Notes: generated by a model not told the origin, from the sequence alone. Counted from the stretch's first letter, positions 1 to 11,341 are shown. The stretch is DNA of 64,000 bases from Gp13-AA77 sp035946575 (GCA_035946575.1 DASYZG010000104.1:32978-96977); one strand, 5' to 3'. Program-made: numbers and translations.

Positions 1-1
1 G

Positions 2-1969
2 GGCATGGTCACGGGATTGCGGATCGACCATATCGACGGCCTGCGCGATCCGCTCGGATATCTCGAACGTCTTCAGGATCGGATCGGCCGGGCCGGCGCC
101 GCGCCGGGGTTCGAAGCGCCGCCCTCCGGCGCGCCGGGATTCTACGTGGTCGTCGAGAAGATTCTGGATTCGGGGGAAAGCCTGCCGAACGAATGGCCCG
201 TCTGCGGCACAACCGGCTACGACTTCCTTAACCTGGTCAACCGGGTGTTTGTCGATCCTCACGGGGCGCGCACCATCGAGGAGATCTACCAGCGGTTCAG
301 CGGTGCGAAATCCAGCTATGAAGAGGTAATGTATGAGAAGAAGAAGCTGGTGATGAGGACGCTGCTGGCCGTCGAGATGCGCTCCCTGGCGCGCCAGTTG
401 GGAATTCTCGCCCAGGGCGACCGCTATGCCCGGGACGTCCCTCAGTCTGACCTCAGCGAGGCGCTGGCTGAGATCAGTGCCTGTCTGCCGGTCTATCGCA
501 CCTATACGCGCAGTCTCGAGTTGCCGGAAGACGGTGCCCATTACGTCGAAGCCGCTATCGCCGAGGCGCGAGGCCGCCGGCCGGATCACAACCCACACTC
601 GTTCGACTTCGTGCGGGAGGTCCTGCTGCTGCGGGATGGCGATCACGTGTTTCCGGAACAAAGGGAGGCCCGCCTGGCGTTTGTGATGCGGTGGCAGCAA
701 CTCACCGGACCCATTGTCGCCAAGGCGGTCGAAGACACCAGCCTTTACGTTTACAACGCGCTCATCTCGCTGAACGAAGTGGGCGCGGATCCCCGGCCGG
801 TTGCCCCCGAAAGCCCGCAGTTCCACTGCTTCGTCAGCAACCGGGCGGGTAAGTGGCCCTATGCGCTCAACGCCACCTCGACGCACGACACCAAGCGGGC
901 CGAAGACGTTCGCGCTCGGATCAATGTGCTGTCGGAGATTCCCGCCGAGTGGAACCGGCGCCTGAATCGCTGGAACCGCTGGAACGCTTCGAAGAAGACG
1001 ACGGTCGATGGACACCCATTGCCCGACCACAACGAGGAGACGTTCATCTATCAGACCCTGCTCGGCGCCTGGCCTCTCGATCAGGCGGGGATGGCCGGCC
1101 TCAGCTCCAGGCTCAGAGAATACATGATCAAAGCCACGCGCGAAGCGATGGTTCACACGCGCTGGACCCAGCCGAACGCAGAGCATGAGAGCGCCCTGAC
1201 CGCATTTCTCGACGGCATTCTGGATTTCGACGCAGGGGCGGCCCCCCGTGGCCGCCCAACGGACTTCAAGGCCGACTTCCTGAAGTTTCAAGAAAAGATA
1301 GCCCGGTTCGGAATGATAAATGGCCTCGCGCAGGTGCTTCTGAAGATCGCCTGTCCGGGCGTGCCGGATTTCTACCAGGGTTCCGAGCTTTGGGACTTGC
1401 GCCTCGTCGATCCGGACAATCGCGGGCCGGTCGATTTTGACAGGCGAAGCGCGGTGCTCGAGGAACTGAAGAGGGCAGTCGCGAAGTCCCCGCCGAAGTC
1501 CGGGCCAAATTCCACGGCGTCACTCATCCGGAGTTTGCTGAAGCATTGGAGTGATGGGCGCATCAAGCTCTATCTGATCTGGAAAGCCCTGGATTTCAGA
1601 CGCCGGCACCCTGGACTGTTTCTCGACGGTGACTATTTGCCGATCGAAGCCGAGGGCGGCCGGGCCGAAAACGTGGTGGCCTTTGCCCGAACTCAGGGCC
1701 CGGATCACGGAAGGGAGCACGCGCTGGCCATCGTCCCGCGCTGGCTGGCGCGCGCCCGGGCGCCGAGAACGCCGGCTCGATGGTCCCGTTTCTGGAGTGC
1801 GACCAGGCTGGTGCTGCCGGCAGGCTTCCCTGCTTGCTGGTCGAATGTGCTGACCAACGACCGGGTCACTTGTGACGCCCAGGACAGTCAACCCCTATTG
1901 CCCCTGGATCAGACGCTTGGCGCCTTCCCGGTAGCCCTTCTCTTTTCGGGCGCGAAGGGCAACCCCTGA
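2..1969 (+). CDS. treY: Malto-oligosyltrehalose synthase TreY, 5'-truncated by window edge
   Basis: This is the C-terminal 655 or so residues of TreY, a cytosolic GH13 enzyme that turns the reducing-end alpha-1,4 bond of maltodextrins into an alpha-1,1 (trehalose) bond; TreZ then releases trehalose. The frame is open to the left edge, so the first methionine at base 5 is internal and roughly the first quarter of the protein is missing. Conserved GH13 pieces are visible: GLRIDHIDGLRDP holds the nucleophile Asp at its start, VVVEKIL the acid/base Glu (about 45 residues on), and NATSTHDTKRAED the third acidic site near residue 295. The C-terminal motif VPDFYQGSELWDL is typical of TreY. The last 60 residues are less conserved. 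TreZ and other partners would lie to the left and are not visible. Confidence 0.93.
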   Translation, partial: GMVTGLRIDHIDGLRDPLGYLERLQDRIGRAGAAPGFEAPPSGAPGFYVVVEKILDSGESLPNEWPVCGTTGYDFLNLVNRVFVDPHGARTIEEIYQRFSGAKSSYEEVMYEKKKLVMRTLLAVEMRSLARQLGILAQGDRYARDVPQSDLSEALAEISACLPVYRTYTRSLELPEDGAHYVEAAIAEARGRRPDHNPHSFDFVREVLLLRDGDHVFPEQREARLAFVMRWQQLTGPIVAKAVEDTSLYVYNALISLNEVGADPRPVAPESPQFHCFVSNRAGKWPYALNATSTHDTKRAEDVRARINVLSEIPAEWNRRLNRWNRWNASKKTTVDGHPLPDHNEETFIYQTLLGAWPLDQAGMAGLSSRLREYMIKATREAMVHTRWTQPNAEHESALTAFLDGILDFDAGAAPRGRPTDFKADFLKFQEKIARFGMINGLAQVLLKIACPGVPDFYQGSELWDLRLVDPDNRGPVDFDRRSAVLEELKRAVAKSPPKSGPNSTASLIRSLLKHWSDGRIKLYLIWKALDFRRRHPGLFLDGDYLPIEAEGGRAENVVAFARTQGPDHGREHALAIVPRWLARARAPRTPARWSRFWSATRLVLPAGFPACWSNVLTNDRVTCDAQDSQPLLPLDQTLGAFPVALLFSGAKGNP

Positions 1970-2639
1970 CCCGGCGGAGGTAAGGTTGAGTTCCAGCCCA
2001 AGGACCTCTTGCGTGAGCCCCCAGTCGCGAATTCCAAGGCGCCCGCGGCGCGCCAACATCGGCAGGTGACCACCGCCTTCTCGTAGCATCCTTCCTCACC
2101 TCCCCGTCCCGGCACCGGGTTAGGGCGAAGCCTCTCTGCCGAGAATTTCGACGCATTTCCGCTAACCCATTGATTTCGCATGCAAAATAAAGTTTCCCAA
2201 TTTTTTCACTTTTCTCACTTTTCTTCCATTGTCCCAAATTCCGGTAGGACAATACTCTGGTGGACCTTTTGGGCCCACGGCATTGCGGGAAAGAGAACGT
2301 AAGGGACATCGATTTTGCGCCAAACAAAGCCATCAGATAATTGAAAACAAATGTACTTACCATTTCCCATAGGGGTCGAAATTCATCATGTCGTTGAAAG
2401 CGCAAGAGTCAAGCCCTGAAAGCCATCAGGTTATTGATATTAATAGATTTGTGCTTTTTCTGACAGGAGGAAAAACGAGGTCCTGAGTGTAAAACAAGTC
2501 AGTTGGGCACCGATAGAGGCTGATCGCAAGGCGCCAAGCGCGGGAGCGGTCAGCCCCTCCTGGATAGCAGGCGCGGGTCGGCAGATCATGCCGACCAGCG
2601 AACCGAACTTGCGAATCAGATCGCGCGCCTGATTGGGGC
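1970..2639. other. Long spacer between treY and the groESL promoter
   Basis: About 670 bases without a convincing gene. It has a T-rich stretch near 2200-2225. It also has a motif at 2418-2440 (GAAAGCCATCAGGTTATTGA) that resembles three repeats before the PPC-domain gene near 15.6 kb. Open frames here have no recognisable product, signal peptide or good ribosome site. Confidence 0.5.
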
Positions 2640-2667
2640 TTGACAATAATACAGACTATGCTAAATT
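2640..2667 (+). promoter_or_regulatory. Candidate sigma-70-type promoter of groESL
   Basis: A perfect TTGACA lies at 2640-2645. After 16 bases comes TAAATT at 2662-2667, a moderate match to the -10 box. The -10 box touches the left arm of the CIRCE operator, the usual arrangement for HrcA-repressed promoters. The exact -10 box is inferred by spacing. Confidence 0.6.
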
Positions 2668-2692
2668 AGCACTCTTCAGGCGAGAGTGCTAA
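2666..2692 (+). promoter_or_regulatory. CIRCE operator (HrcA-binding inverted repeat)
   Basis: TTAGCACTC (2666-2674), a 9-base spacer, then GAGTGCTAA (2684-2692): a perfect match to the CIRCE consensus, arms and spacer included. CIRCE is bound by the heat-shock repressor HrcA, which needs GroEL to stay active, so groESL expression is self-limiting. It lies about 145 bases before groES, overlaps the likely -10 box, and implies an hrcA gene elsewhere in the genome. Confidence 0.96.
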
Positions 2693-2836
2693 ACAAGCCC
2701 TGATCGCAGAATCAGAGCTGGAGAAAAGCAGCATCGATCGCCTGAGCGGATTCCGGCTGATGGGGGCCGGGTTGAATCCGGTTTATCACTGTAGGACCCA
2801 ACCCAACAAGCGAAAAACCTGGAAAGGAGATCCGAG

Positions 2837-3145
2837 ATGAACGTGAGACCTCTTCATGATCGCATCGTGATCAAGAGGATTGAAGAGAAGGAAACCGTGA
2901 AGGGCGGCATCATCATTCCCGACACGGCGAAGGAAAAGCCCCAGGAGGGCGAAGTGATTGCCGTCGGCAAGGGCAAGCGCGAGAAGGGCGAGTTGATTCC
3001 TCTCGACGTGAAGGTCGGCGATCGCATCCTGTTCGGCAAATACTCCGGCACCGAGATCAAGCTCGACAACGAAGAGTACCTGATCATCCGCGAAGACGAA
3101 GTACTGGGCGTGATCGAAGGCGCAGCGAAGGCGGCCAGGAAATAG
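2837..3145 (+). CDS. groES: Co-chaperonin GroES
   Basis: A 102-residue GroES (Hsp10), the heptameric lid of the GroEL cage in the cytosol. The N-terminus NVRPLHDRIVIKRIEEKE and the mobile loop ETVKGGIIIPDTAKEKPQEG are textbook, and the end of the protein has the usual EYLIIREDEVLGVI strand. The length is standard. The start is fixed by AAAGGAGA 7-14 bases before the ATG. It is the first gene of the groES-groEL operon, under CIRCE control, with groEL 170 bases downstream. Nothing in the protein is unusual. Confidence 0.98.
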   Translation: MNVRPLHDRIVIKRIEEKETVKGGIIIPDTAKEKPQEGEVIAVGKGKREKGELIPLDVKVGDRILFGKYSGTEIKLDNEEYLIIREDEVLGVIEGAAKAARK

Positions 3146-3207
3146 TCAGGAGTTGTCGGTCGTCAGGGGTCAGTTGCCGGCGAAACAAGAATTCGAGTGG
3201 ATGGGCA

Positions 3208-3243
3208 ACGGACTACGGACAACGGACTACGGACAATGGACTG
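3208..3243 (+). repeat. Short tandem repeat in the groES-groEL spacer
   Basis: Two copies of the 14-base unit ACGGACTACGGACA followed by a diverged partial third (ATGGACTG). It lies in the 170-base groES-groEL spacer. The origin is unclear; it may be slippage. It does not touch either gene. Confidence 0.7.
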
Positions 3244-3315
3244 AAGATCAGGAATTCAAGGTTGGAAACTGAAGATCGATGGGAAATTCAAGATCAATTC
3301 TGGAGGCATTGAGAA

Positions 3316-4992
<1,677 letters not shown>

Positions 4993-5038
4993 AAAAGTCG
5001 ACGGTTGACAGTCGACAGCTAACAGCCAAAGCCGCAGT

Positions 5039-5080
5039 AAGCAAAAGGGCGGGGAGCAGTCCCCGCCCTTTTGCTTTCTT
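5039..5080 (+). terminator. Rho-independent terminator after groEL
   Basis: A perfect 16-base-pair stem: AAGCAAAAGGGCGGGG (5039-5054), loop AGCAGT, then the exact complement at 5061-5076, ending in TTTTGCTTTCTT. It sits 47 bases after the groEL stop. The A-rich start and T-rich end could let it work in both directions, though the minus-strand porin gene ends about 100 bases further on. Confidence 0.9.
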
Positions 5081-5177
5081 GGTGGGGGTTACGGCCGGCT
5101 GGGCGTCGATGGTGCAGCTTGTCGATGGCACGGTTACCGGGCCGCGAACCGAGGAGCGCTGGTCTCATGTGGGCAGA

Positions 5178-6593
5178 TCAAAACTCGGTATGGAACCGCA
5201 GGCCGAAGACGTTGACGGGCCCGCGAGCGTGGTTGTACGCCGGGTTCTCGACGAACTGGTAGTCGGGGCTCAACTGGTAGTGTTTCGTGATCTGCCAGGC
5301 GTAATAGGTTTCGACAATCCGCTCCGGGCGGTAATCAAGGGCGCCGTCGCCAACTGTGATTCCCAGACCGCCCGCCGCCAGATATTGCCGGTGGACAGCG
5401 CTGATGCCGTTGACGATCCCGGCCAGACCGGCCGTGTCCTGCGGCCGCCGCCACCAGGTCCCTTTCAAGCTGATTCCTCCGGTGGCCGTGCGGTCCACGT
5501 CGGTAAATTCGTACGTCTGGCTTTTGCCGTCGTTCCAGCCCAGGCGCGCAAAAGCGCCGACATTCTTGCGGATTTCCTGGTCCAGATTGATGCCGAAGCC
5601 GTACTTGTAACGGTACGCCGCGGTGAGGAAGATATCCCCGGCAAGTCTCGGATGATCGATCGTCTCCTGATAGCTTCCCATGTGCGCCCGGGTGTCATAG
5701 GCCAGCAGCCGGATGGCGCCCGGGTGCCCGCGAGGTGAGTATCGCCTTTCGATCTCCGAAACCGCCGACCAGGCATGGGTCAGGTTCCAGTCCATCCGGA
5801 TTCCGTTGGCGAATTTCGACACCTGGAACATACCCGCGCGAAAGGACCACGCGCTGGTATTCAAGTCGGCCGCGATGCCATTGGTAAACCCCAGTGTATC
5901 GGCCGGATAGTCCCAGGCGCCGTTGGCAACCAGGACCCAATTCATGAACTGGGTCCGGCCGTCGTCCGAGTAGGCGTTGGCGTCGAAGACGTCTTTGGCG
6001 GAGAAATGGCCGATCGTCAGCGTCAAGTTCCGGACGTCCTGCTTGCCGCCGAAAGCGAGCGGCGTCTCGGCGGCATCGTCCTTTTCTCCGCCGAGGCCAA
6101 TCGTCTCGCGAAGAAAGGCGCGACAGAGGTAGGCGTCAGGATATGTCTTCCCGACGCGGAACGCCTCGGCATTGGGGAAGCCCGCCACGCCGAGCGCGTT
6201 GCTGAGTCCGTATCCTTGCCACATCAAGACGTCGGCGTAGAATGCCGCCCCGCTCCACAGATGCACGCCGCCCGTTACATCGACCGACACGGTGTCCTTG
6301 ATCTCGGCGTCAGAGTCGAGGCTGTTCGGTCCCGAGTATTGGGCAGAGAAAGAAGGGTGTGTCTGGCCGACAACCGTTGACTGGAAATGCAGATCGTAGA
6401 GCTGGGCCGTCGATGGGTTGGGCGGGTCAGGAGGCTGACCGGCGAGGGAATTGTCCTGCGCCCAGGTGGAAGAGGGAATCAGGCACACTCCAAGTAGTAT
6501 TGACCACAAGTAGTTTCGCAACGACCGGGCCGGATAAGTCACAATCGTCCATAGTGCCTGCCGAATCGTCATAGACTGCATCCAGCATTGCAA
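5178..6593 (-). CDS. Carbohydrate-selective outer-membrane porin, OprB family
   Basis: A 471-residue outer-membrane beta-barrel that probably admits sugars into the periplasm. The N-terminus carries a signal peptide (LWSILLGVCLIPSSTWAQ, about residues 29-46). After a short linker come the typical OprB segments: HFQSTVVGQTHPSFSAQYSG, DVTGGVHLWSGAAFYADVLMWQGYG, and late strands ending in aromatic residues. The last residue is Phe, as expected for Bam-assembled barrels. Met1 or Met8 could be the start; neither has a clear ribosome site. It stands alone, facing the groESL terminator, with a divergent VCBS gene upstream. TACCA-N5-TGGTA at 6724-6738 is a small palindrome in its upstream region that might be an operator. 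The substrate cannot be read from sequence. Confidence 0.85.
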   Translation of the reverse strand: MQCWMQSMTIRQALWTIVTYPARSLRNYLWSILLGVCLIPSSTWAQDNSLAGQPPDPPNPSTAQLYDLHFQSTVVGQTHPSFSAQYSGPNSLDSDAEIKDTVSVDVTGGVHLWSGAAFYADVLMWQGYGLSNALGVAGFPNAEAFRVGKTYPDAYLCRAFLRETIGLGGEKDDAAETPLAFGGKQDVRNLTLTIGHFSAKDVFDANAYSDDGRTQFMNWVLVANGAWDYPADTLGFTNGIAADLNTSAWSFRAGMFQVSKFANGIRMDWNLTHAWSAVSEIERRYSPRGHPGAIRLLAYDTRAHMGSYQETIDHPRLAGDIFLTAAYRYKYGFGINLDQEIRKNVGAFARLGWNDGKSQTYEFTDVDRTATGGISLKGTWWRRPQDTAGLAGIVNGISAVHRQYLAAGGLGITVGDGALDYRPERIVETYYAWQITKHYQLSPDYQFVENPAYNHARGPVNVFGLRFHTEF

Positions 6594-6957
6594 CAGCCCT
6601 CTGTTACAGGATGATGACCAAGTATCCGATTAACGCTCCGGGCCGTGCACGTCAACGACACTTCGGAACGGCAAGAGACTTGGTACGGATTCGTCAAAAG
6701 CGGAATGCTGTAAGTTCTTGTTATACCATACCGTGGTAATCCATAGCTCAACACTTGACACCCTATAGCTCAAAGCTGACAATGCAAGGACGCATCCGCG
6801 GTGGGGGACATCTACTTCGAGGAGTATTTGCTGGCGTATAACCTTACGCTGTGGGCGTTCAATACGGTGGGCCAGGGCGCGTTGCGGCATCTCACGCGCA
6901 AGCTTGGATAAACCAGCCCGTGCCTCGTCCGCCGACGCCTGCCAGGAGGCAGCTGAC
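6594..6957. other. Divergent spacer with a possible gene tail
   Basis: Spacer between the divergent porin and VCBS genes. From about 6801 to 6912 the plus strand has 36 codon-like triplets (VGDIYFEEYLLAYNL...) ending in TAA, rich in G/C at third positions, with no matching upstream part. It could be the 3' remnant of a lost gene. The family is not recognised. Confidence 0.3.
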
Positions 6958-9900
6958 GTGAAAGGCGACCAAGGCTGGGCTGTCGGCGCACTCGGACGTT
7001 TCTTCTCCTTCGCATTCGCATGCGTGGCGGTGGTGAGCGCGGTGGCTCCGCGAGCAGCGGCGCAGGAGTACCTCTTCAATCAGCTCAACTTTCCCGCCGA
7101 CTCCAACCCGCGCGGCGTGGCTTCCGCGGATTTCAACAACGACGGTCGGCCTGATCTGGCGGTCGTCAACCAAGGCTCAGACAATGTCTCCATCCTGCTC
7201 GGGCAGAACGGCGGCACGTTTGGGGCGGCGACGAATTACGCGACGGGCAGCGGACCCTACGCCATTGTCACCGGAGATTTCAACAACGATGGCAACCAGG
7301 ATCTGGCGATTGCCAACGTATTCGATAACACTATCTCGATCCTGCTGGGCAATGGCAATGGAACTTTCACGTTAAAGGCGTCGCCGGCTGTAGGCGCGCT
7401 TCCGGTCGCGCTGGTGGCCGGTGATTTCAACAACAATGGAACGCTCGATCTGGCCGTGACCAACATGGCCGGGAACTCGCTTTCGGTGCTGTTCGGCAAC
7501 GGTGACGGAACTTTCCAACCTCAGGTCACATACACCGTCGGTTCAGAACCGCGCGCTATCGTCGCGGGGTTCTTCAACAGCGATAACAATCTGGACCTAG
7601 CCGTTGCCAACAACGCTTCAAATACGCTTTCCATTCTGTTGGGAAGCTCCAGCGGGACGTTCACCGTTCAAACCGCGACGCCGGCGACTGGGAATCAACC
7701 GTTCTGGATCGCCACTGCGGACTTCAACGGCGATCACATCGCGGACCTCGCGGTTGCCAACAACTTTGACAACACCATCTCGGTGCTGCTGGGAAACGGC
7801 GATGGCACGTTTAAGGCGCAGACTACGGATAACGTGGGGTCCTCACCGGATTACGTCTGGGCCGGCAGCCTGACCGCCAGTGGTCTAGCGAACATTGTCA
7901 CCGCCAATGAAGGCGCCAACACAATCTCAGTGCTGATCGGCACTGGTACGGGGAGTTTTGCGACTCATCAGGACTACAACACCGGCGATTTCCCGTACGC
8001 CCTGGCCAGCGCCGACTTCAACGGTGATGGCGTTCCGGACTTCGCAATTTCCAATACGCTGTCCAACAATGTGACCGTGCTGATCGGCGATGGCGACGGT
8101 ACGTTCTCGGAGCGTAAGGTCACGACCACAGGCTCGGGACCGGCCGGAGTAGCCGTCGGTAATCTCAATGGAGACGGCAATCTCGACGCGGCGGTGGCGG
8201 ATCTCAGCGCGAATTCAGTGCTGGTTCTTTTCGGAAACGGAGACGGCACCTTTACCACCGGGCCGACACTGACCACGGGTACCGGACCCTCGGGAGTGGT
8301 TATCGCCGATTTCAATGGCGACGGCATCATGGACATCGCCACGGCAAACCAGGCGAACAGCGTCTCCGTGATGTTGGGCGCCGGCAGCGGCAGCTTTGAT
8401 CCCCACGTCGACTACTCGACCGGCAATCTGGGGAAAGTCTCCGTGGGCGTAGGACTGGCAGCGGCGGACGTGAACCTTGATGGCTTCCTGGACCTGATTG
8501 CGACCAACAGTAACGCGAACACGATTTCGGTCCTGCTGGGCACCGGCAACGGCACGTTCAAAACTCAGAAGTCTTACAGCGTGGGTACCATGCCGGTGGC
8601 GGTGGCCGTGTCGGATTTCAATAAAGACGGCAAGCCGGACCTGGCGGTTGCGAATTCGATTGGGAATACGATCTCGATTCTGCTGGGGAACGGCACCGGA
8701 TCTTATGCCACGCAAACACCCTACATCGTCGGGTACGATCCTCTGGGTATTGCCGTGGGAGACTTCAACAACGACACTAAACCTGACATCGCGACGGCCA
8801 ACGGCGGCGGTGGGTCGCTGGCGATTCTTCTCGGCAACGGCGATGGTACCTTTCAGAAGCACACGAACTTCGGCGTACCGGGTGCGAACGGTCTGGCTCT
8901 GGGCGATTTCAATGGCGATGGCAAGCTGGACGCTGTCATAACCGGCTCGGGCGCAACCGCCTCAGTTGTCCTCGGCAATGGCAATGGGACCTTTATGGCC
9001 CACCAAGACTACGCGCTGGGCACGAAGCCCTCGGCCGTGGCCACCGGCACATTTGATACTGCCGGCGGACTGGATTTCATCGCGACCAGCTTTGGCTCCA
9101 ATGCGGCCGCGGTTTTTGTCAATCTACCGGTCATCGCTCTCTACCCGCCTGCTTTCAATTTTGGAACTGTCACCGTAGGGCAAACGAGTTCTCAGAATCT
9201 TACGATCACCAATTCGAGCGCGACCCCGCTCAATATCTCCGGCGTGACCGCGACCGGCGATTACAGCGTGGACGCCGGCAATTGTCTCACCAGCCTGCTC
9301 ACCGGCGCGAGTTGCACAGCCGTCATTACTTTTTCGCCGACGCAGTCCGGTACCCGCAGCGGCACGGCAAGCGTGTTTGACAACGCCGCCAGCAGCCCCC
9401 AGATGATCTCGCTCTCCGGAACAGGCCAGAATCCTCCCGTGACCTTGACGCCGAGTACGGTCAGCTTCGGAAGGGTCGCCGTCGGCACCACCAGCTCTCC
9501 CCAGACGCTGACTCTGACGAACGGCGGCACTACTTCGATTCAGATCAGCAGCATCGTTCCGAGCCCCAACCCTCCGTTTTCGTACACAACGACCACTTGT
9601 GGAACCAGCCTGGGCGCCGGAGCGAGTTGCACGATCTCCGTTGTGTTTTCGCCTATCACTACGGGGCTAACCAACGGAACGCTTAGCGTGAACGACAACG
9701 CCGCAGGCAGTCCGCAGACCTCATCGCTCAGCGGTACCGGCACGCAATCAAGTGCCTCACTCAGCCCAACCAGCCTGAGCTTCGGCGACGAGTTGATCAC
9801 CAACACGAGTCCCTCGCAAACGGTTACGCTCACCAACACCGGGAATGTCACCGTGAGCAACATCCTCCCGACGGTCTCGGCTCAGTACAAGGTTCAGAAC

Positions 9901-10362
9901 CAATGCACGTCGCCTTTGGCGGCAGGCGCCACCTGCAACATACTGGTTGCCTTCAAGCCTACGATGATAGGTTTGGTGACCGGCACGCTGACCGTGACCG
10001 ATAGCGCGTCAAACAGCCCGCAAACGGCTTCCCTGTCAGGCTATGGCACCGTGGTGCAGCTTACGCCCCCGAGTTTGAACTTCGGCACGGTGTCGGTGGG
10101 TGGCAGCAGTTCGCCGATGAACATAACGCTGACCAACAAGGGAACGAACCAGTCGCTCTCGATCACGGGCATTTCCAGCACGGATACCAGCGATTTCCCA
10201 GAATCGACCAATTGCCCATCGAGCCTGGCCGCGGGAGCAAGCTGTACGATTACCGTGACGTTTACCCCGCAAACGACGGGGCTTCTGTCCGCTCAGATCC
10301 AGGTAGCCGACAACGGAGGGGGGAGTCCGCAGATCGTTTCGGTCTCGGGCACGGGACAGTGA
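6958..10362 (+). CDS. Secreted FG-GAP/VCBS-repeat protein with four ASH (choice-of-anchor-D) domains
   Basis: A 1134-residue exported protein of unknown role, probably surface adhesion or polymer binding. The GTG at 6958 was chosen because AGGAGG at 6944-6949 is correctly spaced and the product starts with a signal peptide ending in APRAAAQ; a longer frame from TTG 6904 lacks these. The first part has 14 FG-GAP/VCBS repeats of about 50 residues with the calcium-loop pattern DFNxDGxxDLA. Repeats 6 and 14 have lost the loop. Fourteen blades would make two seven-bladed propellers (inference). The rest is four ASH modules of about 100 residues, each starting like LxFGxVxVGxxS and ending SLSGTG, with a Cys pair per module. 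It is monocistronic, divergent from the porin. Confidence 0.9.
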   Translation: MKGDQGWAVGALGRFFSFAFACVAVVSAVAPRAAAQEYLFNQLNFPADSNPRGVASADFNNDGRPDLAVVNQGSDNVSILLGQNGGTFGAATNYATGSGPYAIVTGDFNNDGNQDLAIANVFDNTISILLGNGNGTFTLKASPAVGALPVALVAGDFNNNGTLDLAVTNMAGNSLSVLFGNGDGTFQPQVTYTVGSEPRAIVAGFFNSDNNLDLAVANNASNTLSILLGSSSGTFTVQTATPATGNQPFWIATADFNGDHIADLAVANNFDNTISVLLGNGDGTFKAQTTDNVGSSPDYVWAGSLTASGLANIVTANEGANTISVLIGTGTGSFATHQDYNTGDFPYALASADFNGDGVPDFAISNTLSNNVTVLIGDGDGTFSERKVTTTGSGPAGVAVGNLNGDGNLDAAVADLSANSVLVLFGNGDGTFTTGPTLTTGTGPSGVVIADFNGDGIMDIATANQANSVSVMLGAGSGSFDPHVDYSTGNLGKVSVGVGLAAADVNLDGFLDLIATNSNANTISVLLGTGNGTFKTQKSYSVGTMPVAVAVSDFNKDGKPDLAVANSIGNTISILLGNGTGSYATQTPYIVGYDPLGIAVGDFNNDTKPDIATANGGGGSLAILLGNGDGTFQKHTNFGVPGANGLALGDFNGDGKLDAVITGSGATASVVLGNGNGTFMAHQDYALGTKPSAVATGTFDTAGGLDFIATSFGSNAAAVFVNLPVIALYPPAFNFGTVTVGQTSSQNLTITNSSATPLNISGVTATGDYSVDAGNCLTSLLTGASCTAVITFSPTQSGTRSGTASVFDNAASSPQMISLSGTGQNPPVTLTPSTVSFGRVAVGTTSSPQTLTLTNGGTTSIQISSIVPSPNPPFSYTTTTCGTSLGAGASCTISVVFSPITTGLTNGTLSVNDNAAGSPQTSSLSGTGTQSSASLSPTSLSFGDELITNTSPSQTVTLTNTGNVTVSNILPTVSAQYKVQNQCTSPLAAGATCNILVAFKPTMIGLVTGTLTVTDSASNSPQTASLSGYGTVVQLTPPSLNFGTVSVGGSSSPMNITLTNKGTNQSLSITGISSTDTSDFPESTNCPSSLAAGASCTITVTFTPQTTGLLSAQIQVADNGGGSPQIVSVSGTGQ

Positions 10363-10425
10363 TCGGTGGCGGCGGTGTCCTCACCGCCGGCTCGGATTGA
10401 TGGCGGCGCCGGGGAGAGCGCCCGG

Positions 10426-11295
10426 CTACAGCTTCAGCATCAAGCGCAGCAACTCGCGGTAAAGCGGCAGCAGGTCGGGAGCCTGGCGCCGCAGCGCCGC
10501 CTGATGCTTGCGGATTGTCTTCCAGTCGCGGCGCACTGCGGGTCCGGTGAGCGAGCGAGGACCTCCGAGCCTGCCGAAGTTCTTCGCGGTTTCAGCCACG
10601 AATCCTGCCAGCATCTTCCGCGCCTGCACCGGCGCGATACCACACGACGTCATCAGCCGTTCCGCGCTTTCCATCAGCGTAACGACTCCTGCACAAGCCA
10701 TCACCGCCGCCGCGTGATAAGCCGCCTTCTGCTGCGGCGCGATGGTCAGGGCGGTCCCGCGCAACGCACGAACCCAGCGCCGCGCAAGGCGCACGGCTTC
10801 GGGATCGCCTTCGATGGTCCAGTAGCAGCCGGTGAGATTCTGAACGCCCGCCTTGCGGCTGGGCACGGTCTGCAGAGGGTGCAGCGACGCGGCCGCTGCG
10901 CCGCGCCGGCGGAAGGGTTCGAGGACGGAAGCCGTCCCGCCGGCAGGCCAGGCGCCGCTGGTGTGCAGGACGACGCATCCGTGCCAACTGGGACGCTGTC
11001 CGGCCATCGACCGTGCGACGGTGGGCAGGGCGGAGTCTGATGTGGTGAGCAACAGGGCGCGCGCGTGGCTGAGTTCGGGTGAATGGAGCGTGACGGGATG
11101 ACCGGCGCCGATGAAGCGAGCGGCAGCACGCGCTGCGGATGGACGTCGCGCCGCGATCCACTCGATCTCCACGCCTGCCTGAACCAGAAGGCGGCCCAGA
11201 GCCTGGCCGAGGCGACCGGGTCCCGCGAGGGCCGCACCCCGCCCGCTTTCTCTGTCACGCGCTCCCCTCGTGTCACGCTCTGGAGGCATCCGCAT
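10426..11295 (-). CDS. Rossmann-like and DUF2520 domain protein
   Basis: A 289-residue cytosolic protein related to F420/NADP-dependent oxidoreductases and ketopantoate-reductase-like folds. The nucleotide loop AALAGPGRLGQALGRLL is seen near residue 22, followed by a typical beta-alpha stretch (VEIEWIAARR). The C-terminal half is the DUF2520 helical domain: SLHPLQTVPS, then AAYHAAAVMACAGVVTLMESAERL, the most conserved part of the family. The substrate is not known. In other bacteria this family often sits next to panC or panB; here no such neighbour is present. The first 15 residues (RMPPERDTRGARD) look non-structural, so the start may be slightly further in. Confidence 0.85.
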   Translation of the reverse strand: MRMPPERDTRGARDRESGRGAALAGPGRLGQALGRLLVQAGVEIEWIAARRPSAARAAARFIGAGHPVTLHSPELSHARALLLTTSDSALPTVARSMAGQRPSWHGCVVLHTSGAWPAGGTASVLEPFRRRGAAAASLHPLQTVPSRKAGVQNLTGCYWTIEGDPEAVRLARRWVRALRGTALTIAPQQKAAYHAAAVMACAGVVTLMESAERLMTSCGIAPVQARKMLAGFVAETAKNFGRLGGPRSLTGPAVRRDWKTIRKHQAALRRQAPDLLPLYRELLRLMLKL

Positions 11296-11341
11296 GACAG
11301 GTTAACGCAATTCGCTGGCGCCCGGCAGTCTTGTTCACAAC

